A DNA stretch of 64,000 bases from Pseudoneobacillus rhizosphaerae (GCF_917563885.1 NZ_CAKJTG010000005.1:124001-188000), one strand, 5' to 3'; shown: positions 1 through 9,255, counted from the stretch's first letter. The notes: generated from the letters alone by a model not told the origin. Program-made: numbers and translations.

Positions 1-531
<531 letters not shown>

Positions 532-557
532 CTATTAGCACCTCTAAAATTTATATT

Positions 558-1814
558 TTATAAGAAAAACTTCTGAATATCATTCCATGTTACAACTAGC
601 ATTAACAACATTAATAAGGCAAAACCGATAAAATGGACCATTCCTTCTTTATGTCTGTCGATAGGTTTACCTCTTAATGCTTCAACACCAAAGAAAATAA
701 GTCGTCCACCATCTAAAGCAGGGAGTGGTAAAAGATTCATTATACCTAAATTAATGCTTAAAATAGCTCCCCATTTCATTAAATTAAATATACCTGATTT
801 CGCAACGGTATCAGTCGAAACATATATACCAACTGGACCCGAAAGCATATCAATTGAGAATTGGCCAGTAATCAGTTTTCCAACTTGGATGAAAATTTCT
901 TTTGTCCAAAAATACGTTTGTTCAAATCCATATGTTAACGAGCGAACAGGTGATTTTTCAACTGGGCTATATACACCAATAATACCAATTGACTGATTCT
1001 CAGCTTCGACCTCTTTAGGAGTGACAGGAATTTCTAGTGCTTGACCATCACGGACAACAGAAAACATTAATTCTTTATTTGGACTTTGGCGAATGATTTC
1101 AACAACATCAGTCCATGTGGATATTTCAGCACTATCAATGGCCTCAACTTTATCCCCTTCCATTAGTCCCGCTTGTTTAGCAGCTCCATCATCCGTTAAA
1201 TTACCAAGTGTTGGGTCATTCGCTGGTACTCCTTGAAATAAGGCAATAATAAGGAAAATAAAGAAAGCAAGGACAAAATTCATCAGAGGCCCAGCAAAAA
1301 TAGCCATTGTTCGCTGACCTAGAGTTTTTGAAGCGAATTGACGATTATAAGGTGCAATTTGTGTTTCCGCCCCATCTTCCACGGCTACTGCCTTTGGACT
1401 AACCTGGAAATGGGTTAACACCTCATTATCATCCTCAGCATAACCACTAATCATCAAAGCATGGTCCAAATCAGCTTTTTCAACTTCTACAATTCGAGCA
1501 CTTGGATATTTTTCCTTATTGTTTAAAATAATTTTATCAACAAGTCCATTATTAATGACTAAGCCTACTCGGTATCCTGGTTTTAACTCAATGGTTTCAG
1601 GATCTTCCCCAGCCATTCTGACAAATCCACCGATTGGTAGTAAACGAATTGTATAAACAGTTTCACCTTTTTTAAAAGAAATCACTTTAGGACCCATTCC
1701 GATCGCAAATTCACGACATAGAATGCCCGCTCTTTTAGCAAAAACAAAGTGACCTAATTCGTGAAAAAATACTAGAGCTCCAAAAATGACGATAAAGGCT
1801 ATCACAGTACTCAA
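558..1814 (-). CDS. rseP: Site-2 intramembrane zinc metalloprotease RseP/RasP
   Basis: Cleaves transmembrane substrates inside the bilayer (in B. subtilis anti-sigma factor RsiW and leftover signal peptides). Seen: a first membrane helix containing HELGH (residues 18-22 of the chosen protein), a PDZ-like domain around residues 195-275, and the second zinc site in PLPALDGGRL near residue 367, followed by a C-terminal membrane helix. Start choice: the longest frame begins at a GTG (1824-1826) that is itself part of the AAAGGTGG ribosome binding site. The TTG at 1812-1814 lies about 7 bases after that site and gives MSTVIAF, matching the family N-terminus; length 418 residues. It lies between dxr and proS. 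A degenerate repeat remnant precedes it (1839-1910). Confidence 0.93.
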   Translation of the reverse strand: MSTVIAFIVIFGALVFFHELGHFVFAKRAGILCREFAIGMGPKVISFKKGETVYTIRLLPIGGFVRMAGEDPETIELKPGYRVGLVINNGLVDKIILNNKEKYPSARIVEVEKADLDHALMISGYAEDDNEVLTHFQVSPKAVAVEDGAETQIAPYNRQFASKTLGQRTMAIFAGPLMNFVLAFFIFLIIALFQGVPANDPTLGNLTDDGAAKQAGLMEGDKVEAIDSAEISTWTDVVEIIRQSPNKELMFSVVRDGQALEIPVTPKEVEAENQSIGIIGVYSPVEKSPVRSLTYGFEQTYFWTKEIFIQVGKLITGQFSIDMLSGPVGIYVSTDTVAKSGIFNLMKWGAILSINLGIMNLLPLPALDGGRLIFFGVEALRGKPIDRHKEGMVHFIGFALLMLLMLVVTWNDIQKFFL

Positions 1815-1838
1815 TAAAAAAACCACCTTTTATTTGTG

Positions 1839-1910
1839 TCAAGCGCAAGCGTACTCCCCTTGTTGGAAAATATAAAGTCTTTTTCCTAGGTCACAAGCCG
1901 CTTCCGTTTT
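1839..1910. repeat. Degenerate member of the intergenic hairpin repeat family (copy E)
   Basis: The gap between dxr and rseP contains AAGCGCAAGCG at its left end and AAGCCGCTTCCG at its right end. These resemble the outer arms of the family seen at 24156, 32651 and 39134. The interior has a small GGAAAA/TTTTCC stem, but the central conserved blocks are gone. Assignment rests on short similarity only. Confidence 0.4.
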
Positions 1911-1912
1911 TA

Positions 1913-3055
1913 TTAAAGAAGTGAACCTACGAGCTCTCTAGTCTCTTTATCAACCTCTTGTATGGTTGATAAGCTTGGGTTTGAAATATTGTCATGAGAT
2001 TGAAGAGCTTTTTCGATTAACTCCTCGATTTCAAGGAATTTTATTTTCCCATCTAAAAAACCTGCAACTGCAACTTCATTTGCAGCATTTAATACAGATG
2101 GTAATGTTCCACCTTTTTTCCCAGCCTCATAAGCAAAAGCTAAACAACGAAAACGTTCAAAATCCATTTCTTTAAAATGGAGTCTTCCTATTTCGGCAAG
2201 GTTTAACCTTTTTTCTGTTTGAAGTGGGAGACGGTCAGGATAAGTTAAGGCATACTGGATAGGAACTCTCATGTCTGGAGTACCTAATTGAGCCATAATA
2301 CTACTATCATGGAACTCAATCATCGAATGTATAATACTTTCTTTATGCAATAAAACTGAGATTTTATCATAAGGCATGGAAAACAACCAATGAGCCTCAA
2401 TTACCTCTAATCCTTTATTCATCATGGTTGCTGAATCTATCGTAATCTTAGCACCCATCGACCAGTTCGGATGATTTAGTGCTTCCTTGACAGTAACACC
2501 TTTTAATTCACTTCTACTTTTATCTCTAAAGCTACCACCTGAAGCTGTTAATATCAGTCGTTCAATATTTTTTGATTTTTCTCCTTGCAATGCTTGAAAA
2601 ATTGCTGAATGTTCACTATCAACTGGCAGTAATGAAACACCGTTTCTTTCGGCGGCCTCCATGACAATATGTCCGGCTGTTACAAGTGTTTCTTTATTTG
2701 CAATCGCAATTGTTTTTTTAGCTTCGATGGCTTGAAGAGTAGGGTAAAGACCAACACTCCCTAAAACAGCATTCACTAAAATATGTGCTTTTTCATAGGT
2801 AGCTACTTCTGTTAAACCTTCCTCACCATATGTAAATCGAGTATAAGGAAATTCTGCTTTTAACGTTTCATAACCTGATTTTTCTCCTGTCGCAACAAGT
2901 TCAGGCTTATGGTCGATAATCATCTTCCTAGCAAGGTCTATATTTTTCCCAACAGACATTGCAACCAGTTTAAAATTTTCTGGATGTTGGCTTATAACAT
3001 CTAACGTCTGCTGACCAATTGAGCCTGTTGCTCCCAATAAACTTATTAATTTCAA
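1913..3055 (-). CDS. dxr: 1-deoxy-D-xylulose 5-phosphate reductoisomerase
   Basis: Second step of the MEP isoprenoid pathway: converts DXP to 2-C-methyl-D-erythritol 4-phosphate with NADPH. Seen: N-terminal Rossmann motif GATGSIG (residues 8-14), the catalytic-domain stretch [20 protein letters not shown] and EAHWLF. The length of 380 residues is typical. The start is a TTG codon (3053-3055) preceded by a TTGGAG ribosome binding site about 10 bases away; no better ATG gives a full Rossmann fold. It sits between cdsA and rseP. Together with uppS and cdsA it supplies and uses isoprenoid and phospholipid precursors for the envelope. Confidence 0.96.
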   Translation of the reverse strand: MKLISLLGATGSIGQQTLDVISQHPENFKLVAMSVGKNIDLARKMIIDHKPELVATGEKSGYETLKAEFPYTRFTYGEEGLTEVATYEKAHILVNAVLGSVGLYPTLQAIEAKKTIAIANKETLVTAGHIVMEAAERNGVSLLPVDSEHSAIFQALQGEKSKNIERLILTASGGSFRDKSRSELKGVTVKEALNHPNWSMGAKITIDSATMMNKGLEVIEAHWLFSMPYDKISVLLHKESIIHSMIEFHDSSIMAQLGTPDMRVPIQYALTYPDRLPLQTEKRLNLAEIGRLHFKEMDFERFRCLAFAYEAGKKGGTLPSVLNAANEVAVAGFLDGKIKFLEIEELIEKALQSHDNISNPSLSTIQEVDKETRELVGSLL

Positions 3056-3079
3056 AAAATTTCAACTCCAAATAAAAAA

Positions 3080-3871
3080 TCAAGATATCAAATGCAAAAA
3101 GCTAATTAATGGCCAAACAAATAATAAACTATCAAACCGGTCTAATATGCCGCCATGTCCAGGTAGAATTCTTCCTGAATCCTTGACATTAAAATGTCGT
3201 TTTAATGCAGATTCGACTAAATCTCCAATTTGACCAAATATAGAGAGCACAATTGTAATTACAAACAGTTGTAAAAGTGAAGCATCAATGTCTGTAAAAA
3301 CACTAAAAAGTGCAGCCACGATTACGGCACAAACTACACCACCAATTGATCCTTCGATAGTTTTATTCGGGCTAATTTCTGGCCACAGTTTCCGTTTTCC
3401 AAAAGCTTTACCAATAAAATAAGCACCTGAATCAGTTGCCCAAATCATAAATAATGAATAGAAAATATAGACGCGTCCTGCATCACGTGTCTCCATAAAA
3501 TAATAAAATCCGAGACCTACATAGATAGTACCTAAAACAGAAAAACCAACATCTTCAAATGTGAATTTATTTTTTGTAGCTACTGTATAAGTCAAAAATA
3601 ATAACACTACAATAAAGGCTAGTTCGACTTTTGTATAATCGAAGTCGTTTAAAAACTTTTGATAATCTTTCGGTAGAAGAAAAATCCAAAGTAAAACTAT
3701 TGATAGGAGACCTGGTAATGTGAAAAGGCTAATATTCCTCATTTTTAACAATTCATACAATCCTACTGACGCCATGAGGTAGGTTAAAAATATGAAGGGT
3801 AACCCTCCATACATAACAATAGGGAGAAATACGGCCGCTGCTATAACTGCTGTTACGATTCTTTGCTTCAT
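3080..3871 (-). CDS. cdsA: Phosphatidate cytidylyltransferase (CDP-diglyceride synthase)
   Basis: Integral membrane enzyme making CDP-diacylglycerol from phosphatidic acid and CTP, the branch point of phospholipid synthesis. Seen: several hydrophobic helices from the N-terminus, DSGAYFIGK in the middle, and the CdsA signature near the C-terminus with KRHFNVKDSG followed by PGHGGILDRFDS, which carries the conserved aspartates. The open frame extends to 3940, but that part overlaps the end of uppS. The start at ATG 3871 (MKQRIVTAVIAAAVFLP) follows an AAAGGTG site and matches the family N-terminus, giving 263 residues. It is directly downstream of uppS, 19 bases after its stop. Confidence 0.95.
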   Translation of the reverse strand: MKQRIVTAVIAAAVFLPIVMYGGLPFIFLTYLMASVGLYELLKMRNISLFTLPGLLSIVLLWIFLLPKDYQKFLNDFDYTKVELAFIVVLLFLTYTVATKNKFTFEDVGFSVLGTIYVGLGFYYFMETRDAGRVYIFYSLFMIWATDSGAYFIGKAFGKRKLWPEISPNKTIEGSIGGVVCAVIVAALFSVFTDIDASLLQLFVITIVLSIFGQIGDLVESALKRHFNVKDSGRILPGHGGILDRFDSLLFVWPLISFLHLIS

Positions 3872-3890
3872 TAATAATTCAACACCTTTT

Positions 3891-4667
3891 TTATACTCCT
3901 CCAAATCTTCGTTGACGGCTTTGATATGCATCAACTGCATCTAAGAGATCTTCTTCATTAAAATCTGGCCATAACGTATCTGTAAACCAAAATTCGCTAT
4001 ACGCTAACTGCCAAAGCATAAAATTGCTTAATCGAATTTCGCCACTTGTACGGATTAATAGGTCAGGATCATTGAATTCAGAGGTCATTAAATAGGAAGA
4101 AAAGACATCTTCCGTTATTTCGTTTTCATTCATTATGCCACTTTTACAATCATTTAAGACATGCTTCACTGCTTCAAGTATTTCGACTCTACTCCCATAA
4201 TTTAAAGCAAAGTTTAGAACTAGCCCTGTATTATCCTTTGTATCAACCATCGCCTTTTCAATTGCGTTCAAGGTATAAGTTGGAAGTTGTTCCTTGTTTC
4301 CCATCATTTTTACTTGTACATTTTCTTCGATTAATTCAGGTAAGAAGGTTCCTAAAAATTCTTCTGGTAGTTTCATTAAATAATCTACTTCTGATTTTGG
4401 CCTTTTCCAATTTTCGGTTGAAAACGCATAAAGTGTCAATACCTTAACCCCAAGTTGATTAGCTAATTTAGTTATTTTACGAACTACCTTCATTCCTTCA
4501 TGATGGCCAGCAATTCTAGGTAATGCACGTCTTTTTGCCCATCGACCATTGCCATCCATGATAATAGCAATATGAGAAGGAATTGAGTGCTGCTTAGTGT
4601 TGACAATCCTATCTCGGAGAGTGGAAGAGTTAGAACTTTTCTTCCACAGATTGATTTTATTTAACAT
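3891..4667 (-). CDS. uppS: Undecaprenyl diphosphate synthase (isoprenyl transferase)
   Basis: Condenses isopentenyl diphosphate units onto farnesyl diphosphate to make the C55 carrier lipid for peptidoglycan and teichoic acids. Seen: the cis-prenyltransferase signature IAIIMDGNGRWAKRR with catalytic Asp38, then GHHEGM, FSTENWKRP, and the C-terminal RTSGEIRLSNF and WPDF blocks. The longest frame starts at a TTG (4686-4688) inside the GGAGGA ribosome binding site, so the ATG at 4665-4667 (MLNKINLW) is taken: 258 residues, close to the usual 250-260. First gene after the frr terminator, with a candidate promoter at 4857-4885. Confidence 0.95.
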   Translation of the reverse strand: MLNKINLWKKSSNSSTLRDRIVNTKQHSIPSHIAIIMDGNGRWAKRRALPRIAGHHEGMKVVRKITKLANQLGVKVLTLYAFSTENWKRPKSEVDYLMKLPEEFLGTFLPELIEENVQVKMMGNKEQLPTYTLNAIEKAMVDTKDNTGLVLNFALNYGSRVEILEAVKHVLNDCKSGIMNENEITEDVFSSYLMTSEFNDPDLLIRTSGEIRLSNFMLWQLAYSEFWFTDTLWPDFNEEDLLDAVDAYQSRQRRFGGV

Positions 4668-4856
4668 AAAACTTAACAGCTCCTCCAAATAAAGTAATCT
4701 TTCTCCGATAAAAATATAAAAATCCAGTTTATGAAAACTTTTAGAAGTTTTACCAAGATATCCTTTTTATCATACCAAAAATTCATAAAGATATCTCTAT
4801 AAAATAACTTATGTCCCTGAAATGTAAAACAGAATAATTTTATGTACAGCACCATT

Positions 4857-4885
4857 ATTTTAACACATTGATTTTAATTTAGAAA
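4857..4885 (-). promoter_or_regulatory. Candidate sigma-A promoter for uppS-cdsA-dxr-rseP
   Basis: On the minus strand a TTTCTA -35-like box (4880-4885) and a TAAAAT -10 box (4857-4862) are 17 bases apart, and TGT just before the -10 makes it extended. It lies right after the frr terminator. The leader to the uppS ATG is about 180 bases, AT-rich and without a convincing gene. A second extended -10 (TGG followed by TATGAT) lies further down in the same gap. Confidence 0.4.
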
Positions 4886-4892
4886 AACAGCC

Positions 4893-4917
4893 AAAAAAAC
4901 CCCCTATAAAAGAGGGT
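4893..4917 (-). terminator. Rho-independent terminator after frr
   Basis: Read on the minus strand just after the frr stop: ACCCTC, a short AT-rich loop, GGGGGT, then seven T. The stem is 4899-4904 with 4912-4917, including one G-T pair. Confidence 0.8.
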
Positions 4918-4923
4918 CAGGTA

Positions 4924-5481
4924 TTATACTTCTAATATTTCTTTTTCTTTGTCTTTTGTAATTTGATCGATTTTTGCAATATGATCGTCAGTTAATTTTT
5001 GAATGTCCTCAGAGTATCCACGTTGTGCATCCTCTGTGATTTCTCCATTTTTTTCCAACTTTTTCAAATCATCATTGGCATCTCGACGGATGTTACGAAT
5101 CGCAATTTTTGCTTCTTCACTCTCTTTTTTCACGACTTTCACTAAATCTTTACGTCGCTCCTCTGTTAACTGAGGAATCATGATTCGAATAAGTGTACCA
5201 TCGTTTGATGGGTTTAATCCTAAATCAGATTTAAGAATCGCTTTTTCAATATCACCTAAAACCGATCTATCGTATGGCTGAATAACTAGAAGTCGTGCTT
5301 CTGGTACACTGATACCAGCTAATTGATTTACAGGTGTAGGAGCACCATAATAATCAACATTTATACGGTCCAATAATGAGGCACTTGCTCTTCCTGCACG
5401 AACACTTGCAAGTTCTCTAGAATAAGATTGAATTGCTTTAGCCATCCGATCTTTAGTATTAGCAATGACTGATTTCGGCAT
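4924..5481 (-). CDS. frr: Ribosome recycling factor
   Basis: Acts with EF-G to split the post-termination ribosome. The 185-residue length is standard. Seen: the conserved N-terminal helix [16 protein letters not shown], then [14 protein letters not shown] and the C-terminal three-helix-bundle segment ending in a lysine/glutamate-rich tail. ATG start 5481 follows GAGGGGG at a good distance. It is 2 bases downstream of pyrH and ends at a terminator, so pyrH-frr form a transcription unit. Confidence 0.97.
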   Translation of the reverse strand: MPKSVIANTKDRMAKAIQSYSRELASVRAGRASASLLDRINVDYYGAPTPVNQLAGISVPEARLLVIQPYDRSVLGDIEKAILKSDLGLNPSNDGTLIRIMIPQLTEERRKDLVKVVKKESEEAKIAIRNIRRDANDDLKKLEKNGEITEDAQRGYSEDIQKLTDDHIAKIDQITKDKEKEILEV

Positions 5482-5483
5482 GA

Positions 5484-6206
5484 TTATTTCCCCCTCACAA
5501 TTGTCCCTATATTTTCACCCATAATAACACGTTTAATATTGCCTTGCTCCATAACAGAGAAAACAATTAATGGAATATTATTATCCATACATAATGAAGA
5601 TGCTGTAGAGTCCATTACTTCTAATCCCTCTTTTAAAACATCTAAGAAAGTAATTTCTTGATATTTTTTTGCATTCTTATCTATACGTGGATCAGCAGAA
5701 TAAACTCCATCCACATTGTTTTTTGCCATTAAAATCACTTCAGCTTCAATTTCTGCTGCACGTAGAGAGGCTGTTGTATCTGTTGAGAAATAAGGATTAC
5801 CTGTACCTGCTGCAAAAATGACAACACGTTTCTTCTCAAGATGTCGAATAGCACGTCGACGTATGTATGGTTCTGCAACTTGACGCATTTCAATTGAGGA
5901 TTGTACGCGAGTTTCAACTCCAAGCTGTTCAAGGCTATCTTGTAAAGCAAGTGAGTTCATAACTGTTGCAAGCATGCCCATGTAATCGGCATTCGCACGA
6001 TCCATCCCCATTTCACTACCTATCTTCCCTCGCCATATGTTACCGCCACCTACAACGACTGCAACTTCTACATTCAACTCAGCAATTTCTTTTACTTGAT
6101 TGGCAATGGATTTTATCACAGATGGGTTAATTCCAAAGCCAGCATCTCCGGCTAACGCTTCCCCGCTTAACTTTAAAACAACACGTTTGTATTTAGGGCT
6201 ACTCAT
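5484..6206 (-). CDS. pyrH: UMP kinase
   Basis: Phosphorylates UMP to UDP, supplying all pyrimidine nucleotides. It belongs to the amino acid kinase fold, unlike eukaryotic UMP kinases. Seen: [13 protein letters not shown] at the N-terminus, [11 protein letters not shown], the acidic stretch [13 protein letters not shown] and [15 protein letters not shown]. The frame opens at a TTG inside the GGAGG site; the ATG at 6204-6206, five bases after GGAGG, gives 240 residues, the normal length. Operon with frr. Confidence 0.96.
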   Translation of the reverse strand: MSSPKYKRVVLKLSGEALAGDAGFGINPSVIKSIANQVKEIAELNVEVAVVVGGGNIWRGKIGSEMGMDRANADYMGMLATVMNSLALQDSLEQLGVETRVQSSIEMRQVAEPYIRRRAIRHLEKKRVVIFAAGTGNPYFSTDTTASLRAAEIEAEVILMAKNNVDGVYSADPRIDKNAKKYQEITFLDVLKEGLEVMDSTASSLCMDNNIPLIVFSVMEQGNIKRVIMGENIGTIVRGK

Positions 6207-6250
6207 AAGAACCTCCAAATATAGTTTACAGCAATTATATAAATTCTTGA

Positions 6251-6282
6251 AAAATAGGGAACACGCTGTGAGTGTCCCCTAT
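6251..6282 (-). terminator. Rho-independent terminator after tsf
   Basis: Minus strand: GGGGACAC, loop TCACAGC, GTGTTCCC, then TATTTTT. It is an eight-pair stem with one G-T pair, between the tsf stop and the pyrH start, separating rpsB-tsf from pyrH-frr. Confidence 0.8.
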
Positions 6283-6312
6283 TACTAATTTCTAAATTAT
6301 ATCAGATATTTA

Positions 6313-7194
6313 TTATCTCTTAACTTGGTTCATAACTTCTTCAGCGAAATTATCTTCACGCTTTTCTAAACCTTCTCCAACTGCGTAACGAACGAATTCA
6401 CGAACAGTTGCACCTTTAGATTCTACAAAAGCACGAACCTTTTGGTCAGGGTTTTTAACAAATGTTTGGTCAAGTAAACAAACATCTTCAAAATATTTAC
6501 CTAAGCGGCCTTCAACCATTTTTGCTACGATATTTTCAGGCTTGCCTTCGTTAAGAGCTTGTTCAGTTAATACTTTACGCTCACGCTCTACTTCTTCTTG
6601 TGATACTTGATCACGAGACACATATAGAGGGTGCAGTGCAGCAGCATGCATAGAAACATCCTTTGCAGCACTAGCATCAGTAGTTCCTTCTAAAACTGTT
6701 AACACAGCAATACGTCCACCCATGTGTAAGTACTCACCAAATGCATCATTATCTGTTTTTGTTAAAATTTCAAAACGACGAAGGTTAATTTTCTCACCAA
6801 TTTTTGCAATTGCAGCATTAATATGGTCAGCAACCGTAACTCCATTGTCCATTGTTTGAGCAGTAGCTTCCTCTACTGAAGCTGGCTTGTTTTTCAACAA
6901 ATGTGCAGCTAGTTCTTTTACTAGAGTTTGGAAACCTTCGTTTTTAGCAACGAAATCTGTTTCTGAGTTCACTTCAAAAATAACAGCTTCGTTTCCTTCA
7001 GAAAGAATAGCAGTAGTTCCTTCAGCAGCAATACGGTCTGCTTTTTTTGCAGCAGAAGCAATACCTTTTTCACGTAAGAAATCGATTGCTTGTTCCATAT
7101 CACCATTTGTTTCAGTAAGTGCTTTTTTACAATCTAACATTCCAGCACCAGTTTTTTCACGAAGTTCTTTTACCATTTGCGCAGTAACTGCCAT
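6313..7194 (-). CDS. tsf: Elongation factor Ts
   Basis: Guanine nucleotide exchange factor that recycles EF-Tu. Seen: the N-terminal UBA-like domain with [19 protein letters not shown], the core block [15 protein letters not shown], and the C-terminal [15 protein letters not shown]. At 293 residues it is typical for Bacillus. ATG start 7194 is preceded by AAGGAGGAATTACTCAA. It is downstream of rpsB as in nearly all bacteria, but a strong terminator hairpin (7304-7343) lies between them and a candidate promoter at 7241-7268, so its level may be set separately from S2. Confidence 0.97.
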   Translation of the reverse strand: MAVTAQMVKELREKTGAGMLDCKKALTETNGDMEQAIDFLREKGIASAAKKADRIAAEGTTAILSEGNEAVIFEVNSETDFVAKNEGFQTLVKELAAHLLKNKPASVEEATAQTMDNGVTVADHINAAIAKIGEKINLRRFEILTKTDNDAFGEYLHMGGRIAVLTVLEGTTDASAAKDVSMHAAALHPLYVSRDQVSQEEVERERKVLTEQALNEGKPENIVAKMVEGRLGKYFEDVCLLDQTFVKNPDQKVRAFVESKGATVREFVRYAVGEGLEKREDNFAEEVMNQVKR

Positions 7195-7240
7195 TTGAGT
7201 AATTCCTCCTTAATAGGTTATAATATTAATTTTTCTCGAA

Positions 7241-7268
7241 AATATATGTACCATTTCTATATTGTTAA
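7241..7268 (-). promoter_or_regulatory. Candidate promoter for tsf
   Basis: Minus strand TTAACA (7263-7268) and TATATT (7241-7246), 16 bases apart, each one mismatch from the sigma-A consensus. It lies between the rpsB terminator and the tsf ribosome binding site. GTTAAC occurs twice nearby (7264-7269 and 7283-7288). Confidence 0.4.
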
Positions 7269-7303
7269 CCATTTTCTCCACAGTTAACCAATGGCCAAAT
7301 CTT

Positions 7304-7343
7304 TAAAAAAAGGTGATAAAGGGTGCTCCCTCTTATCACCTTT
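7304..7343 (-). terminator. Terminator/attenuator between rpsB and tsf
   Basis: Minus strand: AAAGGTGATAA, loop of about 12 bases, TTATCACC, then seven T. The long AT-flanked stem is immediately followed by a T run. It probably ends most rpsB transcripts, with some readthrough to tsf. Confidence 0.8.
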
Positions 7344-7375
7344 ACTAGCACCTTTGTTATCTTTTAAAGCTAGAA

Positions 7376-8083
7376 TTAAGCTTCAACAGCTGCTAATTCT
7401 TCACCTTGTTTTGACTCTAAAATAGCATCTGCAATTTTAGCAGTAATAAGTTTAACTGCACGGATTGCATCATCGTTAGCTGGGATCACATAATCGATTT
7501 CATCTGGATCACAGTTAGTATCAACGATACCAACGATAGGGATGTTTAATTTATGAGCTTCAGCAACTGCAATGCGTTCTTTACGAGGGTCAATGATGAA
7601 TAATGCATCAGGAAGACCTTTCATATTCTTAATTCCACCAAGGAATTTTTCTAAACGCTCTTGCTCTTTCTTTAACTGAACAACTTCTTTTTTCGGTAAT
7701 ACTTCAAAAGTACCGTCTTCAGACATTCTTTCGATATCTTTTAAACGTGAAATACGTTTTTGAATTGTTTCGAAGTTTGTTAAAGTACCACCTAACCAAC
7801 GTTGGTTAACATAGTACATTCCTGAACGTTCAGCTTCTTCTTTCACTGAATCTTGAGCTTGTTTCTTAGTACCAACGAAAAGCATTTTTCCGCCGTTTTC
7901 GCCAAGCTCTTTCACGAATTTGTAAGCTTCTTCGAACTTCTTAACTGTTTTTTGAAGATCGATGATGTAGATACCGTTACGCTCAGTGAAGATATATTTC
8001 TTCATTTTTGGGTTCCAACGGCGAGTTTGGTGACCGAAGTGTACACCAGCTTCAAGCAATTGCTTCATAGAAATTACTGACAT
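7376..8083 (-). CDS. rpsB: 30S ribosomal protein S2
   Basis: Component of the small subunit, near the mRNA exit side with S1-type proteins. Seen: [22 protein letters not shown] at the N-terminus, [18 protein letters not shown] and [12 protein letters not shown], all S2 hallmarks; 235 residues. ATG start 8083 after CTAGGAGGAAACAAAC. A promoter (8198-8226) and a structured leader (8121-8167) precede it. Confidence 0.97.
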   Translation of the reverse strand: MSVISMKQLLEAGVHFGHQTRRWNPKMKKYIFTERNGIYIIDLQKTVKKFEEAYKFVKELGENGGKMLFVGTKKQAQDSVKEEAERSGMYYVNQRWLGGTLTNFETIQKRISRLKDIERMSEDGTFEVLPKKEVVQLKKEQERLEKFLGGIKNMKGLPDALFIIDPRKERIAVAEAHKLNIPIVGIVDTNCDPDEIDYVIPANDDAIRAVKLITAKIADAILESKQGEELAAVEA

Positions 8084-8120
8084 GTTTGTTTCCTCCTAGG
8101 TTTATGATTCCTCCGCTCCG

Positions 8121-8167
8121 ATCATTTTTAAATGATAACTGTTCAAGACAGCACCAATCATTTAAAT
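8121..8167 (-). promoter_or_regulatory. Structured 5' leader of rpsB (possible S2 autoregulatory site)
   Basis: The segment 8127-8136 can pair with 8157-8166 (TTTAAATGAT with ATCATTTAAA), closing over an inner CTGT/ACAG hairpin (8139-8151). The same segment can instead fold locally with 8121-8127 (ATCATTT with AAATGAT). Two mutually exclusive helices just upstream of the Shine-Dalgarno suggest a regulatory switch. Ribosomal protein leaders are common in this order, but S2 binding is inference. Confidence 0.45.
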
Positions 8168-8197
8168 CCAAGAGCGTGTGTAATAACACCATGAAAT

Positions 8198-8226
8198 AAT
8201 ATAGCATAACTAGAATAGACAATCAA
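8198..8226 (-). promoter_or_regulatory. Sigma-A promoter of rpsB
   Basis: Minus strand TTGATT (8221-8226), 17-base spacer, TATATT (8198-8203). This predicts a start near 8190 and a leader of about 107 bases to the rpsB ATG. Confidence 0.6.
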
Positions 8227-8268
8227 GTTATTCTTGAAAAATAATGGATTGTTTTTGCTTCTAGCACA

Positions 8269-8417
8269 GTGATTTTTGGCTCATTCGTGGAATGCGATAG
8301 CTTTCCACGCTTTCAGCGCAAGCTGAAAGAAGCATATATGGGATGAATCGGGTGAGGGAAAGCGAGCTTTCCTCCACCCGATTCATCCCATATATGCGCA
8401 AATGAGCCAAAAATCAC
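8269..8417. repeat. 149-bp multi-branched inverted-repeat element between rpsB and codY
   Basis: The outer arms 8269-8285 and 8401-8417 are perfect 17-base complements. Inside are three further hairpins that almost fill the space: 8286-8292 with 8303-8309 (7 pairs), 8310-8317 with 8322-8329 (8 pairs, GCAA tetraloop), and 8332-8354 with 8375-8397 (23 perfect pairs, extended inward by a GGGAAAGC/GCTTTCC stem). The result is a cloverleaf-like four-way junction that can form on either strand. No reading frame runs through it. It could be a non-autonomous mobile element (bcr-like or MITE-like) or a structured RNA. The surrounding 8084-8478 gap also holds the rpsB leader and promoter and the codY terminator. 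Confidence 0.8.
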
Positions 8418-8433
8418 CCTTTCAGGGTGAAAT

Positions 8434-8468
8434 CAAAAAACCTGGATAGCTAATGCTACCCAGGTTTT
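8434..8468 (-). terminator. Terminator after codY (bidirectional)
   Basis: Minus strand AAAAACCTGGGTAGC, loop ATTA, GCTATCCAGG, then six T. The A run on the other side makes it usable in both directions. A small CACCC/GGGTG hairpin (8415-8429) overlaps the arm of the adjacent repeat element. Confidence 0.85.
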
Positions 8469-8478
8469 TCCAAGCTGA

Positions 8479-9255
8479 TTAGTTTTTTAATTTTTCTAAC
8501 TCAAGTAAAAACTTATCATTAAGAACCTTAATATAAGTACCCTTCATACCTAAAGAACGAGACTCAATAACTCCAGCGCTCTCTAATTTACGAAGTGCAT
8601 TTACGATTACTGAACGCGTAATTCCTACACGGTCAGCGATCTTAGAAGCAACTAGTAAGCCTTCGTTTCCATCTAACTCTTCAAAAATATGCTCAATAGC
8701 TTCTAATTCACTATACGACAATGAACTAATCGCCATTTGTACAACTGCCTTACTACGTGCTTCCTCTTCAATTTCTTCCGCTTTTTCGCGTAAAATTTCC
8801 ATTCCAACAACAGTAGCACCGTACTCACCAAGAATTAGATCGTCATCATGAAATTGCTCTTCTAATCTTGCCAAAATCAACGTACCTAAACGTTCCCCAC
8901 CACCATTAATCGGTACAATAGTAGTTAATCCGGTACGGAATAAATCTTTGTTTTCTACAGGGAAAACTGTATGCTCATTTTCAACATCTAAATTAGAAGA
9001 TGTTTCTTGAATATTGAATAGGTTCTGTGTGTATTCTTCAGGAAATTGACGATTTTCAAGCATTTGCTTTATACGATCATTTTCAATTTGGTGGTGTATT
9101 GCAAATCCTAACAATTTCCCACGGCGACTAACCACGAAAATATTTGCTTCAATCACATCACTTAATGTTTCTGACATTTCTTTGAAGTTCACTGGTTTTC
9201 CAGCTGCTTTTTGCAATAAAGCATTAATCTTTCTAGTTTTTGATAATAAATTCAT
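8479..9255 (-). CDS. codY: GTP- and branched-chain-amino-acid-sensing repressor CodY
   Basis: Global regulator that represses nutrient-scavenging genes when GTP and isoleucine/leucine/valine are plentiful. Seen: N-terminal GAF domain ([34 protein letters not shown]; effector pocket) and the C-terminal winged helix with recognition region [19 protein letters not shown] around residues 203-222. The start ATG 9255 ([15 protein letters not shown]) is 7 bases after GGAGG and gives 258 residues; the upstream extension of the frame is not family-like. Last gene of the topA-trmFO-xerC-hslV-hslU-codY run. Confidence 0.97.
   Translation of the reverse strand: MNLLSKTRKINALLQKAAGKPVNFKEMSETLSDVIEANIFVVSRRGKLLGFAIHHQIENDRIKQMLENRQFPEEYTQNLFNIQETSSNLDVENEHTVFPVENKDLFRTGLTTIVPINGGGERLGTLILARLEEQFHDDDLILGEYGATVVGMEILREKAEEIEEEARSKAVVQMAISSLSYSELEAIEHIFEELDGNEGLLVASKIADRVGITRSVIVNALRKLESAGVIESRSLGMKGTYIKVLNDKFLLELEKLKN

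Noticed and set aside
4673-4855. 60-codon frame upstream of uppS
   Set aside because: AT-rich, Phe/Ile/Lys-rich product without recognisable features, overlapping the uppS leader and promoter; no Shine-Dalgarno.
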